Origin: Bacteroidia bacterium
GTDB taxonomy: Bacteria > Bacteroidota > Bacteroidia > J057
NCBI GenBank assembly: GCA_030731845.1
Contig: JANQTF010000007.1
Span: forward strand, 19,344-65,965
Length of the DNA: 46,622 nt
Reading direction: 5' to 3'
The notes under the pieces are model-generated. The model was not told the origin of the DNA. It made no database searches and worked only from the letters and a program-made list of their open reading frames with translations. Shown here piece by piece: positions 8,331-17,056 of this stretch; position 1 is the stretch's first letter; every line of letters starts with the position of its first letter. Made by a program: the position numbers and the translations under genes.

Positions 8331-9620
8331 CTACAGATAGATCATCGCCTGGAAGCGAAGGAGGCTACTGGCATCCGGTGCAGCACTGAGGCCTTGCCCT
8401 CTGCTTCTCTGAACCTCCAGAGAGAGTTTGGCATTATTCCCTTCCACATAGTAGTTGGCGCCGATACCGATCCGGTTAGAAGTCGGTGCTACAAAGTCAG
8501 CAAATGCATCGAGTGCCCTGTTTGAAAAATCGACATAAGGCTGAAACTTGGTGCCGGGAATGAGATAGCCGGCGTGTGCATAGATAATGCTCCCGGTGCC
8601 TACACCATCGAGCCCGCCGGTGAGATTGGGGCCCCAGTTGTGCTTGGTATAGGAGGCATAGGCAGTCACCGCGCCTCCGCTTGTGCCCACAGGCATATCG
8701 AGGAATGCGTCCACAGCAAAAGAAAATGGGCTCACGAGCTCGCCGTTGCCATTGGTGTCTTTGTAGAAGAAGGCACCATTATGATGATAGAAAAAACCAG
8801 CCCCGATGTTGAATACCTTTTTGCTTCCTAAATACGTGCCTACGAAATAGGGAAGGGTGTTGCTTTCCTGATCGAGAAACTCATAGTTCACATACCCTGA
8901 CACCACTTTTCCACCGCCGCTTTGCGTGGGATTGCGATACACGGCTTTGTTGGCCACTGTGCCAGTTGTGTCGGAAGTGCGATCAATATCGCTAAGGTTT
9001 CCACCAAGCAGCGGATTGCGAATGGCCTCATTGATCGAAAAGCGGTAGTCTAGTTTGCCGAGTTTACCCTTGGCATAGAACCCGAGGTGGCGGGCAAATT
9101 GGTCTGAGGTGCCTAGCGTGGCCCAATTGTGCAGCGCGTTGTCGAGGGTGAGGAAGTTGAGGGTACTTTGGCTATTGGCCCGCGAAATCCCATTCCAGTA
9201 GTGAAGTCCTCCTCCCAGGTAGAGTTTGCCTGGTGCTACGGTGTATTCTACCCAAGCATCGTGCATAAAGAAAGAACCATTTCCACTGGCGCTTGGCACC
9301 GGACCGGCTGTACCCATTTGCCCGGGACCCAGGTTGTTGAGCCCGAAGTGGGTCAACACGAGGAAGCGCTTGCTAATCTGAGCAAACATGAGAAAGCGGG
9401 AGCGGCGCAACAGAAAATCCGACTGCAACTTGTCGTCAGGGCCCTGGCTAAACGTAGCCCACATCTGATGCCAGGTGATAAATCGCATGTACTTGCTGCC
9501 GTCATCATTGAGTTTCACCTTGAGACCGCCAGTATAGTTTTCTGATGCCTGCCCCATTGCCATGGTAGAGATCATCAATAAAGCCATACAACTGAAAGTA
9601 ATATGTCTGATTTGACGCAT
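8331..9620 (-). CDS. outer-membrane porin, phosphate-selective-porin-like
   Basis: A 429-residue precursor with a signal peptide (hydrophobic core about residues 8-21, likely cleaved near MAMGQ-ASENY). The mature part is rich in alternating aromatic and polar strands with repeated short glycine turns and ends in an aliphatic strand (LRFQAMIYL), as expected for a beta-barrel of 14-18 strands. A start such as YMRFITWHQMWA and a barrel of about 400 residues fit the OprO/OprP-like porins of Bacteroidota. It precedes the DUF4212-SLC5 genes by 106 bases on the same strand, so it may bring the same solute across the outer membrane. That link is inferred. Confidence 0.8.
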   Translation of the reverse strand: MRQIRHITFSCMALLMISTMAMGQASENYTGGLKVKLNDDGSKYMRFITWHQMWATFSQGPDDKLQSDFLLRRSRFLMFAQISKRFLVLTHFGLNNLGPGQMGTAGPVPSASGNGSFFMHDAWVEYTVAPGKLYLGGGLHYWNGISRANSQSTLNFLTLDNALHNWATLGTSDQFARHLGFYAKGKLGKLDYRFSINEAIRNPLLGGNLSDIDRTSDTTGTVANKAVYRNPTQSGGGKVVSGYVNYEFLDQESNTLPYFVGTYLGSKKVFNIGAGFFYHHNGAFFYKDTNGNGELVSPFSFAVDAFLDMPVGTSGGAVTAYASYTKHNWGPNLTGGLDGVGTGSIIYAHAGYLIPGTKFQPYVDFSNRALDAFADFVAPTSNRIGIGANYYVEGNNAKLSLEVQRSRGQGLSAAPDASSLLRFQAMIYL

Positions 9621-10037
9621 AATGAAGATTTTTGGAGTGTAGTAGAACTTGCTTTAAGTATCTAAATATCTAGATGTTTTATTAAAAAATCCTAATCTCT
9701 CTCATTATTTTTTGAAATCGACCATCACAATTTCGCATAATACATTGCCACACAAGCCCCAAAAAAATATCAATAAATTGATTATCAGTTGTTTATTTGC
9801 ATGAATCACAAATTATAATTTTATCAAAAAAAAGAAGGCCCGAAGCACCTTGAGCTTCGCATGAAAACTAAATACATCTATATTATTAAATTTGATATCA
9901 AGACGCTAGCTCTCCAAGACCGAGTCACCTACCCCTGGACAATGGTCAATTGCCTTTAGGCCAAGCCCAGAGAAATTGGATCCTGCGTGTTGCCAGGTTC
10001 ATTGCCTTGCAGAATTTTTGTCAGGTAGGCCCTCCGG
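9621..10037. other. 417-base intergenic region, AT-rich
   Basis: This gap between the porin start (9620) and the propeller kinase end (10038) is strongly AT-rich at 9640-9840. It must hold the porin promoter, but I see no clear TAnnTTTG box with a partner TTG. The right-hand part holds the kinase's terminator-like hairpin (9826-9859) and a hairpin over the kinase stop codon. I see no gene in it. Confidence 0.6.
9826..9859 (-). terminator. rho-independent-type terminator after the propeller kinase
   Basis: On the minus strand, CGAAGC (9859-9854) pairs with GCTTCG (9846-9841) around a 7-base loop, followed by GGGCCTTC and then a run of eight T (complement of 9833-9826). The orientation suits the kinase gene that ends at 10038. 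Confidence 0.65.
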
Positions 10038-10046
10038 CTACCTGAC
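10020..10046 (-). other. strong hairpin overlapping the kinase stop codon
   Basis: GTCAGGTAG (10020-10028) and CTACCTGAC (10038-10046) form a perfect 9-bp stem, extended by two G-C pairs past one bulge to a 4-base loop. The minus-strand arm contains the last codons and TAG stop of the propeller kinase. The flanking minus-strand sequence is A-rich, not T-rich, so it does not look like a simple terminator. Confidence 0.55.
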
Positions 10047-13000
10047 CTTTGGCAAACTAAACGTAAAGCAACTTCCCTGGCCTAATGTCGAGGTAAGTGC
10101 GAGCGTGCCGCCGTGTAAGTCAATAATCTTTTTGCAAATAGACAGCCCAATTCCGGTTCCTTCGTAGTTGCCAGCATGTAAGCGTTTGAAGATATTGAAT
10201 ACTTCGATCTGATACTCAGCTTCAATGCCTATACCGTTGTCTTCCACCGAAATATACCAGAACCGATCATCCTCATCAGCCCTAATCACAATAAAGGGAG
10301 CACTAGCCCCTTGAAACTTAATGGCGTTTTCGATCAGATTCTGTATCACCAACGAAAGCTGATACCGAATCCCAATCACATGGGGCAACACCCCTTTCTC
10401 AATCTGACAATGGCTCTCCTTGATGCTGTGAGCCAACTTCCTCTGTACCTCCATCACCAAATCACTGAGGCTTAGCTCTTGAAAATGGCCATCACCTCCC
10501 CCGATTTGTGCGTAGCTGAGCAAATCCACCACCAGGGAATTCATCTGCTTGGCTCCTGCCTCCACCAAATCGAGGTATTCCTGGATATTTTCTTCTAGCT
10601 TGCCGTCCGTTTTTCTTTTGATGAGCTGAGTAAAGGAGCTGATGGTCCGCAACGGGCTTTTTAGATCATGTGAAACCACATAGGCAAACTTTCTCAACTC
10701 TTCATTGGATCGTTGGAGCTCTTTGTTTGTATTCCGGAGCTCTCTGGTTTGCCTGTCCAGGGTAATTCTGAGTCTTGTTCTCTCCTTTCGTCTCATGAAA
10801 AAGGACTGTATGGCCATAATGGCCAATATTCCCAATATCAGCATCAAGACAATAAACCACCACGAGGCCCAAAAGGGAGGCGTTATCACAAAAGAGAGCG
10901 ACTGAACCATCTGTGGCCAGGCAGCATTGCTTCTTCTGACTTGAACACGAAAAGTATAACTGCCAGCAGGCAAGTGAGAGTATCGCACCACTTCCGATCT
11001 GCCAGTTACCCAGTCCTTGTCGAGCCCATCCAATTGATATCGATACTGAAGGTCTTTACCTCCCAAGAAATCCAGCGCAGTGAACTTGATGGTCACATCA
11101 TTCACCCCACGATCAAGATGAATAGATTCTTTGTAGTTGCTGAGGTTAATCACTTGATTTCCAGCAAGCATTTCCTGAAAAAACACCTGAGAGTTGGTCC
11201 CTGATTCATAAATCAACTGGAGTGGAAAACTTGCCAATCCGCCAGAAGTAGCGAGGTGTACGATGTCGTGATCCAACTCAATGTCCCAGATTTCATTGCC
11301 GACCAATCCATCTTGATTGCTAAGGGTGTGCAAATGAGTAGGGACCGTACCCGGAACCCCCAACTCAAAAAAGCTGGCACCTTGATTGGTTCCTGCGATC
11401 AGAATATTTCCTTTGATATAGAGGCAATGACAATTCATGCTTGCCAGTCCATCTTTTGTCTCAATATGCACAACACCTTTGTCGGTGACACAAGTGACTC
11501 CGCCCCCTTTGCTGGCAACCCACAGCTCACCAAATGGCCCCTGCGCCAAGTCAGCTACAAAATAGGAGAGGTATTTGTCCTTTTCTCCGTATCCGATCAG
11601 TGTCTCGTTTTCATATCGAAACAGGCCGTCGACTCCTCCGAGCCAGAGACAACTATCCCCTTCCAGGATACTATATACCCTTCCCGGATATTGAATCCGA
11701 TTGCCCAATGGCCGGAGATTATCATTAGCTGGTATGTAATCCTTCGAAAAAAAGGTAAGTCCCTGCCCTGTTCCCACCCAAATTCCTCCTTCTCTGGCTT
11801 CGATGGCACATTTGCTGGCTTGGATATTTGAATAAATTGAAATTTTACCTCCCTGATAAGCCCCAATCCCAAGATCGGTCACGAAGAGCAACTCCCCCGG
11901 CTTTGGTTCGAGGATTTTCAATACCCGGTTATAGCTTCTCGGATTGGGAAAGGGCTCATACTTTTTCATTCTCCCTTGGGGATCTATGCGAATGACATAA
12001 TTGGTACAGCCAAGCCAAATAGAAGAATCTGAGGCGATGTGCATCGAAAAGACCGAAGGATCAAGCCCCAAATTTATAGGCAAATGATAGGTCATCTGAC
12101 GATAGCTTTTAGGGAAAAAGAAGAGCCCTTTTCCCATCGTCGAGACCCACAAATTCCCGTCGCGATCCTCCATCAAATCAGAGACACGCTCCCCGGGCAA
12201 CATATTATCTTCCAGCACGAAGCCTCCCTCCTCAAGCCGATAGCTAGAAATCCCCTTGGTACCACCACCAAACCAATAAATGCCGCTGCGATCTCTCTCC
12301 ACCACAGAAACGGGGATTCCATCCAGCCCCTCCACGAATGGTTTCTCCGAATTATCCAAAAACCGTAACCCATCAAAGCTGCCAATTAAAAAGCCTTTCC
12401 CATCAATATAGATCGCATTGGGAGGGAGCAAAAAAGGAGAATTCGGGTTTTTCTGAGTAGTCTGTAACGAGAAATCATCAGGGTTCAGGCGGGTGAATCT
12501 CCCCCCCCAAGACAAAAACAGCAGGGTTTGATCAGGGTATTGCCCTATGGGATAAGGCCTTGATATGTTCGCGTCATCTTTATAAACAGTCATGCTATCC
12601 GGGGCACCATCTTCCAGTTTGATAATCTGCCTCCGCGTAGTGATCCACACACGACCGTCCTTTCCCTCAAAACTTGATACGAGCTCCTCGCCGCCAGGCA
12701 AGGGCAACAGGTAGATGGTATCACGCGCTTGAGGCATGTAGGCGATTCCATCAAATGTCTGAATCCAAAGGCAATTGCGCCGATCAACAAAAATGTTCAG
12801 CACTTCATTGTCTGGCAACCCGTTGAGCCTTGTGAAAACATCAAATCTATGGCCATCAAATCTGGCGAGTCCGGCATCCGTAGCGATCCAGATAAATCCA
12901 GATAAGTCCTGAACAGCCCGATACACAACAGAGCCCGGAAGGCCATTGCTCGCATCATAGTGGACCCCGCTTGGATGTGGACTTACCTGACCCTGGGCCT

Positions 13001-13055
13001 CAAAAAGGCCACCATAACTCCACACGGAAAATACTATAAAAACGAGGGTGCGCAT
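10038..13055 (-). CDS. two-component beta-propeller sensor histidine kinase
   Basis: A 1005-residue sensor of the kind abundant in Bacteroidota. A signal/anchor (MRTLVFIVFSVWSYGGLF) is followed by about 650 residues of propeller repeats with the typical W-I-A/G-T and L-x-R-x-D-G pattern (for example GFIWIATDAGLARFDGHRF), forming a two-bladed-fan periplasmic domain. A Y_Y_Y domain (LQYRYQLDGLDKDW... YTFRVQV), one membrane helix (FWASWWFIVLMLILGILAIMAI), a coiled coil, HisKA with H796 (VSHDLKSP) and HATPase (N box NLIENAIKF, DNGIGIE, GTGIGLS) follow. There is no attached receiver or AraC domain, so its partner lies elsewhere. I chose ATG 13055 because the signal sequence begins there. Family members often sense polysaccharide fragments, but no glycan genes adjoin it, so the ligand is unknown. 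Confidence 0.93.
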   Translation of the reverse strand: MRTLVFIVFSVWSYGGLFEAQGQVSPHPSGVHYDASNGLPGSVVYRAVQDLSGFIWIATDAGLARFDGHRFDVFTRLNGLPDNEVLNIFVDRRNCLWIQTFDGIAYMPQARDTIYLLPLPGGEELVSSFEGKDGRVWITTRRQIIKLEDGAPDSMTVYKDDANISRPYPIGQYPDQTLLFLSWGGRFTRLNPDDFSLQTTQKNPNSPFLLPPNAIYIDGKGFLIGSFDGLRFLDNSEKPFVEGLDGIPVSVVERDRSGIYWFGGGTKGISSYRLEEGGFVLEDNMLPGERVSDLMEDRDGNLWVSTMGKGLFFFPKSYRQMTYHLPINLGLDPSVFSMHIASDSSIWLGCTNYVIRIDPQGRMKKYEPFPNPRSYNRVLKILEPKPGELLFVTDLGIGAYQGGKISIYSNIQASKCAIEAREGGIWVGTGQGLTFFSKDYIPANDNLRPLGNRIQYPGRVYSILEGDSCLWLGGVDGLFRYENETLIGYGEKDKYLSYFVADLAQGPFGELWVASKGGGVTCVTDKGVVHIETKDGLASMNCHCLYIKGNILIAGTNQGASFFELGVPGTVPTHLHTLSNQDGLVGNEIWDIELDHDIVHLATSGGLASFPLQLIYESGTNSQVFFQEMLAGNQVINLSNYKESIHLDRGVNDVTIKFTALDFLGGKDLQYRYQLDGLDKDWVTGRSEVVRYSHLPAGSYTFRVQVRRSNAAWPQMVQSLSFVITPPFWASWWFIVLMLILGILAIMAIQSFFMRRKERTRLRITLDRQTRELRNTNKELQRSNEELRKFAYVVSHDLKSPLRTISSFTQLIKRKTDGKLEENIQEYLDLVEAGAKQMNSLVVDLLSYAQIGGGDGHFQELSLSDLVMEVQRKLAHSIKESHCQIEKGVLPHVIGIRYQLSLVIQNLIENAIKFQGASAPFIVIRADEDDRFWYISVEDNGIGIEAEYQIEVFNIFKRLHAGNYEGTGIGLSICKKIIDLHGGTLALTSTLGQGSCFTFSLPKVR

Positions 13056-13105
13056 GAGACTTGTAATGATCCCGTATATTGAGCGATTAGAAAAGCAATT
13101 GCAAC

Positions 13106-13135
13106 AAAAAAAAACACTCATCCTTTCAGATGAGC
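13106..13135 (-). terminator. terminator of the rplU-rpmA operon
   Basis: On the minus strand, CTCATC (13134-13129) pairs with GATGAG (13122-13117) across a 6-base loop and is followed at once by GTG and nine T (complement of 13114-13106). It begins 28 bases after the rpmA stop. Confidence 0.8.
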
Positions 13136-13162
13136 GCAAAAATATTGTCCAATTTCCAAAAT

Positions 13163-13432
13163 CTATTCAGAGACAGATTCTACGAAAACGACTTTGCGGG
13201 TTTTTTGGTTGAAAGTCCGGTCAACGAACTTTACTGTACCATCAGTAAGGGCAAAAAGTGTGTGGTCTTTGCCGATGCCAACATTTTTTCCGGGACGAAA
13301 CTTGGTGCCTCGCTGACGGATGATGATGTTTCCAGCAATTACTTCCTGACCACCAAAGACCTTAACACCCAGGCGTTTGCTATGTGATTCGCGTCCGTTG
13401 CGGGAACTACCTGCACCTTTTTTGTGAGCCAT
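13163..13432 (-). CDS. rpmA: 50S ribosomal protein L27
   Basis: The 89-residue protein begins [16 protein letters not shown] and contains the conserved [15 protein letters not shown] core, the hallmark of bacterial L27, whose N-terminal tail reaches the peptidyl-transferase centre. Length is normal. No extra cleavable N-terminal extension like that of Firmicutes is present. It is 29 bases downstream of rplU in the usual rplU-rpmA order and is followed by a clear terminator. Confidence 0.98.
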   Translation of the reverse strand: MAHKKGAGSSRNGRESHSKRLGVKVFGGQEVIAGNIIIRQRGTKFRPGKNVGIGKDHTLFALTDGTVKFVDRTFNQKTRKVVFVESVSE

Positions 13433-13461
13433 GACAAGAAAAATTTGTGAGGGTGAAAAGA

Positions 13462-13773
13462 TTATGCCTTGATTGCGGCAATTTCAATTTTAGAAAGCGA
13501 CTGACGGTGACCGTTTTTCACACGGTAGCCTTTACGACGCTTCTTTTTGAATACGATGACTTTGTCATCTTTCAGGTGGTCAACGACTTTTACCGTTACG
13601 GATGCGCCCTCTACGAAAGGGGTACCGATCATGACTGATCCCTCGTTGTCCACGAGCAGGACCTCGCTCAACTCAACGGTGGAGCCGGTATCTTCGGACA
13701 TTCTGTTCACGAAGATCTCCTGGCCCTCTTCAACCTTGAATTGGCTGCCTTGGATATTGACAATAACGTACAT
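13462..13773 (-). CDS. rplU: 50S ribosomal protein L21
   Basis: This 103-residue L21 starts [17 protein letters not shown] and carries the C-terminal [17 protein letters not shown] signature that binds 23S rRNA. A longer open frame reaches 13977, but the extra 68 residues are not L21-like and would start upstream of the promoter; ATG 13773 matches the family exactly. It is the first gene of the rplU-rpmA operon, with a good promoter 27 bases upstream. Confidence 0.98.
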   Translation of the reverse strand: MYVIVNIQGSQFKVEEGQEIFVNRMSEDTGSTVELSEVLLVDNEGSVMIGTPFVEGASVTVKVVDHLKDDKVIVFKKKRRKGYRVKNGHRQSLSKIEIAAIKA

Positions 13774-14088
13774 TGGTTCGATTTTCTCTATGCGGAGGGC
13801 AAAGATAAGGATTTTTGAACCTGCTGCAAGCATCTTCCCATGATTTTTTACTAAGGAAGGTGAGAAAAATAACTTCCAGTTTTTGCGCAGAGATCTTGTG
13901 CGAAGCCAAAGAAGGAAAACCGAGTTTTGCGAGCCAAATGAGGATTTTTCTGACGCCGGATTCGTGCAAGAGATCAAGTCAAAAGCGGATCTTATTTTTT
14001 GAACCTTCCAAAGTATGACCTAATAATCTATCATCAACCTACTTAGGCTCGCCCCTTCTTGTCTCATCAGCAACGCACTTTTTCGCTC
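13774..14088. other. 315-base intergenic region
   Basis: Between rplU and the end of msrB. It holds the rplU promoter (13800-13829). The rest (13830-14088) is unremarkable mixed sequence, and frames through it lack coding character. No terminator with a T-run for msrB was found. Confidence 0.6.
13800..13829 (-). promoter_or_regulatory. Bacteroidota-type promoter for rplU-rpmA
   Basis: On the minus strand, TTG (13829-13827) is followed after 19 bases by TATCTTTG (13807-13800), an exact match to the TAnnTTTG -7 element with standard spacing. Transcription would begin near 13795, giving a leader of about 20 bases before rplU. That is too short for a structured leader. Confidence 0.75.
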
Positions 14089-14631
14089 TTACTTTTCTTC
14101 GCCTGCCACAAAATCCAACGAGGCCGAATTGATGCAATAGCGAAGGCCTGTTGGTGCAGGACCATCATCAAACACGTGACCCAGATGGCTGCCACAGCGC
14201 GCACAATGCACCTCCGATCTCACCATACCATATTTTGTGTCTGTGTCAGAACCTACGAATCGCTCATCGATCGGCTCAAAAAAGCTCGGCCAGCCTGTCC
14301 CGGATTCAAATTTTGTAGCAGAGCTGAACAAGGGCAGGCCACAGCCGATGCAGGTATATACCCCCGCATCATGGTTGTCCCAGTACTTTCCGGTAAATGC
14401 ACGCTCAGTCCCCTCTTCACGAGTCACGCGATACTGAAGGTCGGTTAGCATCCCCCGCCACTCCTCTTCGGTGCGGGTCACGGGCTCGAGGCTCACATTT
14501 TCAAGATCAACTGTTACTGCCACTTGGGAGTGCTCATGGTCTTGATGATCACCAGCGGGCGTTTGGGCACAGCCAACGCTGAGAATCGCCAGCATGCCAA
14601 TGGTAAGGAGAAAATATGGGACAACTTTCAT
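14089..14631 (-). CDS. msrB: peptide methionine (R)-S-oxide reductase, lipoprotein
   Basis: A 180-residue protein with a lipoprotein signal (lipobox ending LSVG-C21), so it is an envelope-anchored MsrB. The SelR domain spans about 55-178: zinc-binding pairs C94/C97 and C143/C146, the substrate motif SGTGWPSF (110-117), and catalytic C166 in [11 protein letters not shown]. It reduces methionine-R-sulfoxide in oxidised proteins, here in the periplasm. The short linker after the lipobox is histidine-rich (DHQDHEHSQ). A BatD-like oxygen-tolerance protein gene lies 199 bases upstream on the same strand, which fits a shared oxidative-stress theme, though cotranscription is unproven. Confidence 0.96.
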   Translation of the reverse strand: MKVVPYFLLTIGMLAILSVGCAQTPAGDHQDHEHSQVAVTVDLENVSLEPVTRTEEEWRGMLTDLQYRVTREEGTERAFTGKYWDNHDAGVYTCIGCGLPLFSSATKFESGTGWPSFFEPIDERFVGSDTDTKYGMVRSEVHCARCGSHLGHVFDDGPAPTGLRYCINSASLDFVAGEEK

Positions 14632-14830
14632 GTTTTGTTGAGTAAATAATAACCGTTAGTTCACCGATGAACGAATTTGGCGAGGCTTTGGTTTTCGAAA
14701 GCAGGCCTCTTCCTCCGGCAAGGACTTGCTATGTCGGCCACCTGACCTAAGTTGCCCCTTGCTTGGAGCGTGTTTGGTTCACGTCCCTTTTCCCTTGACA
14801 CATGGCAGACCACAATCTCGCTCTTTCCAA

Positions 14831-16252
14831 TTAGTGCCCCCGATATCTTTTGTATCGCAGAAGTTCATGGACCTTCTCCTTTTTATGGCGAGACCGTATC
14901 GCAGCTGCAACTACGACCACAAAGATCGACATAACAGATAGCACCCACGCAGCGGGTCGCAACCACGCAAAAGTCGCCTGAGTACCGAAACCGATCTCCG
15001 GTTGGCCGTCATAAAAATGATCCAACTCATGCTGATGCAGCAATTGTGAAATCGGAGTCCCTGTCACCCGGAGACTCGGCAAAGCCACCATGCTACTATC
15101 CTGCTTTCCTATCTGATCAGACTGCCAGTACAGTTTCAGTGCTCCAAGCGAATGGCTCCCAGGATTCGCAGAATATATCAGATAGGTGAGCCTTTTGGTT
15201 CCAATCCCATTTCCATTTTCTATACGGTACCAGGTCCTCGTCTCTGGGCCGCGGACGATGAGGTCCGTTGGCCTTTCAAAAGTTGGGGCAGGCACAAGCC
15301 CCATAAAAACTGCCCCTTCCATCAGCACATCCAACTGAAATGGTTGGCCGGTGGTTAAGGTGGTTTTTCCCCACTCCGCCTCGATAGAGATCGGTCCCAA
15401 AGGAGCAGCAGGCTTGCGTAGCCCCGTTTCCGCCTTAGCTACCTGCCATGAAACCGCAGCTGTGGTCAACATCTCCTCCTCCCATTGCCCAGCAGCACGC
15501 CTGCCACCTCTGTATAGCAGCTTCGGTTGCCAAAGCCGCTCTATTCGAATGCTTGCCGCTGCGATTTCCTGCCTGCCAGCCTCGGGGCAGGCCCACCAAG
15601 CCTCATAGCAAGGAAACCTCAGCCAGCCATCACTTGTCTTGCCAGTGGAGAGTGGTGTGCCCAAAATGGTGTCGGCCAGGAGCCATGCACCCCCCGCACT
15701 GCGACGCAGGCTGTCTGCCAATTCTGCCAATGATCCCAAATCCCAATTCACATGATTCCGGTGCGCAGGAAGCAATTCTATATACAGTGTCCCATGTTTG
15801 ATTGATCCCACGGGGCTTTCCATGCTATCCATATCCCACTGAGTCCGAATACTCAATGGAGCTGCGCTCAGGTTGGACAATGAGCTTGTCTGCTTTTTTT
15901 TGACGGTGACGATTCCAGCGCTCACCCTCTCCGTATGATCCAGAAAAGGAACAATAATTTGTGGCATGACATAGGTCCCTTCTTGTGTCGGCACATAAAC
16001 CTGCTCATACAAGATGGTTCTCGTGGCTCCTTCTTTAAGCACCTTCGATTCCCGAATGCCCATGGTAAAGCCTTCCATCACAGGAAATTCTGGATTGGCA
16101 ATCGGTGTAACGCCACGACAAGTGAGAATCATACGAAGCTCTTCGCCCACCTCAAGCCACCTTCGGCTCACATACCCACGAATGTCCTGACCTGCCAACC
16201 AGGCAGGCAACATGAAAATTCCGCAAAACAGAATGCGATGCCAGAAGTTCAT
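14831..16252 (-). CDS. BatD-like oxygen-tolerance family protein
   Basis: A 473-residue protein with a signal peptide (cleavage near WLAGQ), an extended periplasmic all-beta region and one membrane helix near the C-terminus (about 432-452), followed by a short basic cytoplasmic tail. The N-terminal domain (RGYVSRRWLEVGEELRM...FPVMEGF) matches the 'oxygen tolerance' BatD family, including the typical P-x-F/L-x-G-F strand and IVPFLDHTERVSAGIVTVKKK. BatD is normally one of five genes batA-E that also encode von Willebrand A proteins. None are next to it here, so this is an orphan copy or a paralogue. Its specific role is unknown. Confidence 0.75.
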   Translation of the reverse strand: MNFWHRILFCGIFMLPAWLAGQDIRGYVSRRWLEVGEELRMILTCRGVTPIANPEFPVMEGFTMGIRESKVLKEGATRTILYEQVYVPTQEGTYVMPQIIVPFLDHTERVSAGIVTVKKKQTSSLSNLSAAPLSIRTQWDMDSMESPVGSIKHGTLYIELLPAHRNHVNWDLGSLAELADSLRRSAGGAWLLADTILGTPLSTGKTSDGWLRFPCYEAWWACPEAGRQEIAAASIRIERLWQPKLLYRGGRRAAGQWEEEMLTTAAVSWQVAKAETGLRKPAAPLGPISIEAEWGKTTLTTGQPFQLDVLMEGAVFMGLVPAPTFERPTDLIVRGPETRTWYRIENGNGIGTKRLTYLIYSANPGSHSLGALKLYWQSDQIGKQDSSMVALPSLRVTGTPISQLLHQHELDHFYDGQPEIGFGTQATFAWLRPAAWVLSVMSIFVVVVAAAIRSRHKKEKVHELLRYKRYRGH

Positions 16253-16343
16253 CTACAACTGAATACTAGGTAGGAAAGGAGGGCAGGGCTTATACAGTGC
16301 AACAACTTTGTTAGTTTTCTCTAGAAATCAAAATATTACCTGA

Positions 16344-16916
16344 ATGACAAGCGAAAATCCATCCAAGAAAAAGAAGATCATCCTCGCCATCACAGGTGCA
16401 AGTGGCAGCATCTATGCGCAGCGGCTGCTGCAACAATTGGAGCAACAAAAAGACCTCGTCGAGGTAGGCGTAGTGCTCTCCAAAAATGCCCCTGACGTCT
16501 GGAATCATGAACTCGGCATTCCGTTTAGCACCATTTTCCCGGTCTATGACCGCAGTGACTACCGGGCTCCATTTGCCTCAGGATCAGCGAGATATGAGCA
16601 CATGGTGATCGCACCCTGCTCCATGGGCACTCTGGGCCGCATTGCCCACGGCATTTCGGACGACCTCACCTCCCGCGCCGCCGATGTCATCCTCAAAGAG
16701 CGTCGCCAACTCCTCTGCATGGTTCGCGATACCCCTTTCAATCTGATCCACCTGGAAAATATGCGCAGCCTCACCATCGCAGGAGCGACCATGATCCCCG
16801 CGATTCCTTCTTTTTACTCCCGTCCTACGACCATCGAAGAAGTCGTGGATACCGTGGTGCACCGAATTCTCGATCAGCTGGGACTGGAGCTCCAAACCTA
16901 CCGTTGGGGAGAATAA
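16344..16916 (+). CDS. ubiX: flavin prenyltransferase UbiX
   Basis: At 190 residues this is a normal-length UbiX. Signature parts are the FMN-binding ITGASGSIYAQRLL start, the SARYEHMVIAPCSMGTLGRIAHG loop and the RRQLLCMVRDTPFNLIHLENM segment containing the conserved R-D-T-P region. UbiX makes prenylated FMN from FMN and dimethylallyl phosphate as cofactor for UbiD-type decarboxylases. In a menaquinone-using Bacteroidota cell the likely client is a UbiD-family enzyme of quinone or aromatic acid metabolism; none is encoded in this window. It is a stand-alone plus-strand gene, divergent from the BatD-like gene. Confidence 0.96.
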   Translation: MTSENPSKKKKIILAITGASGSIYAQRLLQQLEQQKDLVEVGVVLSKNAPDVWNHELGIPFSTIFPVYDRSDYRAPFASGSARYEHMVIAPCSMGTLGRIAHGISDDLTSRAADVILKERRQLLCMVRDTPFNLIHLENMRSLTIAGATMIPAIPSFYSRPTTIEEVVDTVVHRILDQLGLELQTYRWGE

Positions 16917-16985
16917 GCATCTTTGGCGCATGGCCTTGGTCCATACACGCTTATTGTCTGATTCTCCCTCCAAACAATGCCGTAC

Positions 16986-17023
16986 AAAAAGCTCCCCAAC
17001 GCACATAGAGCATAGGGGAGCTT
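16986..17023 (-). terminator. terminator after the 609-aa T9SS protein
   Basis: On the minus strand, AAGCTCCCC (17023-17015) pairs with GGGGAGCTT (16997-16989) around a 17-base loop and runs into TTTTT. It lies 34 bases past the stop of the 17057-18886 gene; ubiX ends convergently on the other side. Confidence 0.65.
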
Positions 17024-17056
17024 CGCAATACAATTATTGTCTGAGAAAAAGCAAAT

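Noticed and set aside
13774-13830. A structured leader RNA (r-protein leader) before rplU
   Set aside because: The best promoter leaves only about 20 bases of leader, too short for one.
13774-13977. An N-terminal extension of L21
   Set aside because: The 68 extra residues are not L21-like, and the promoter lies inside the extension.
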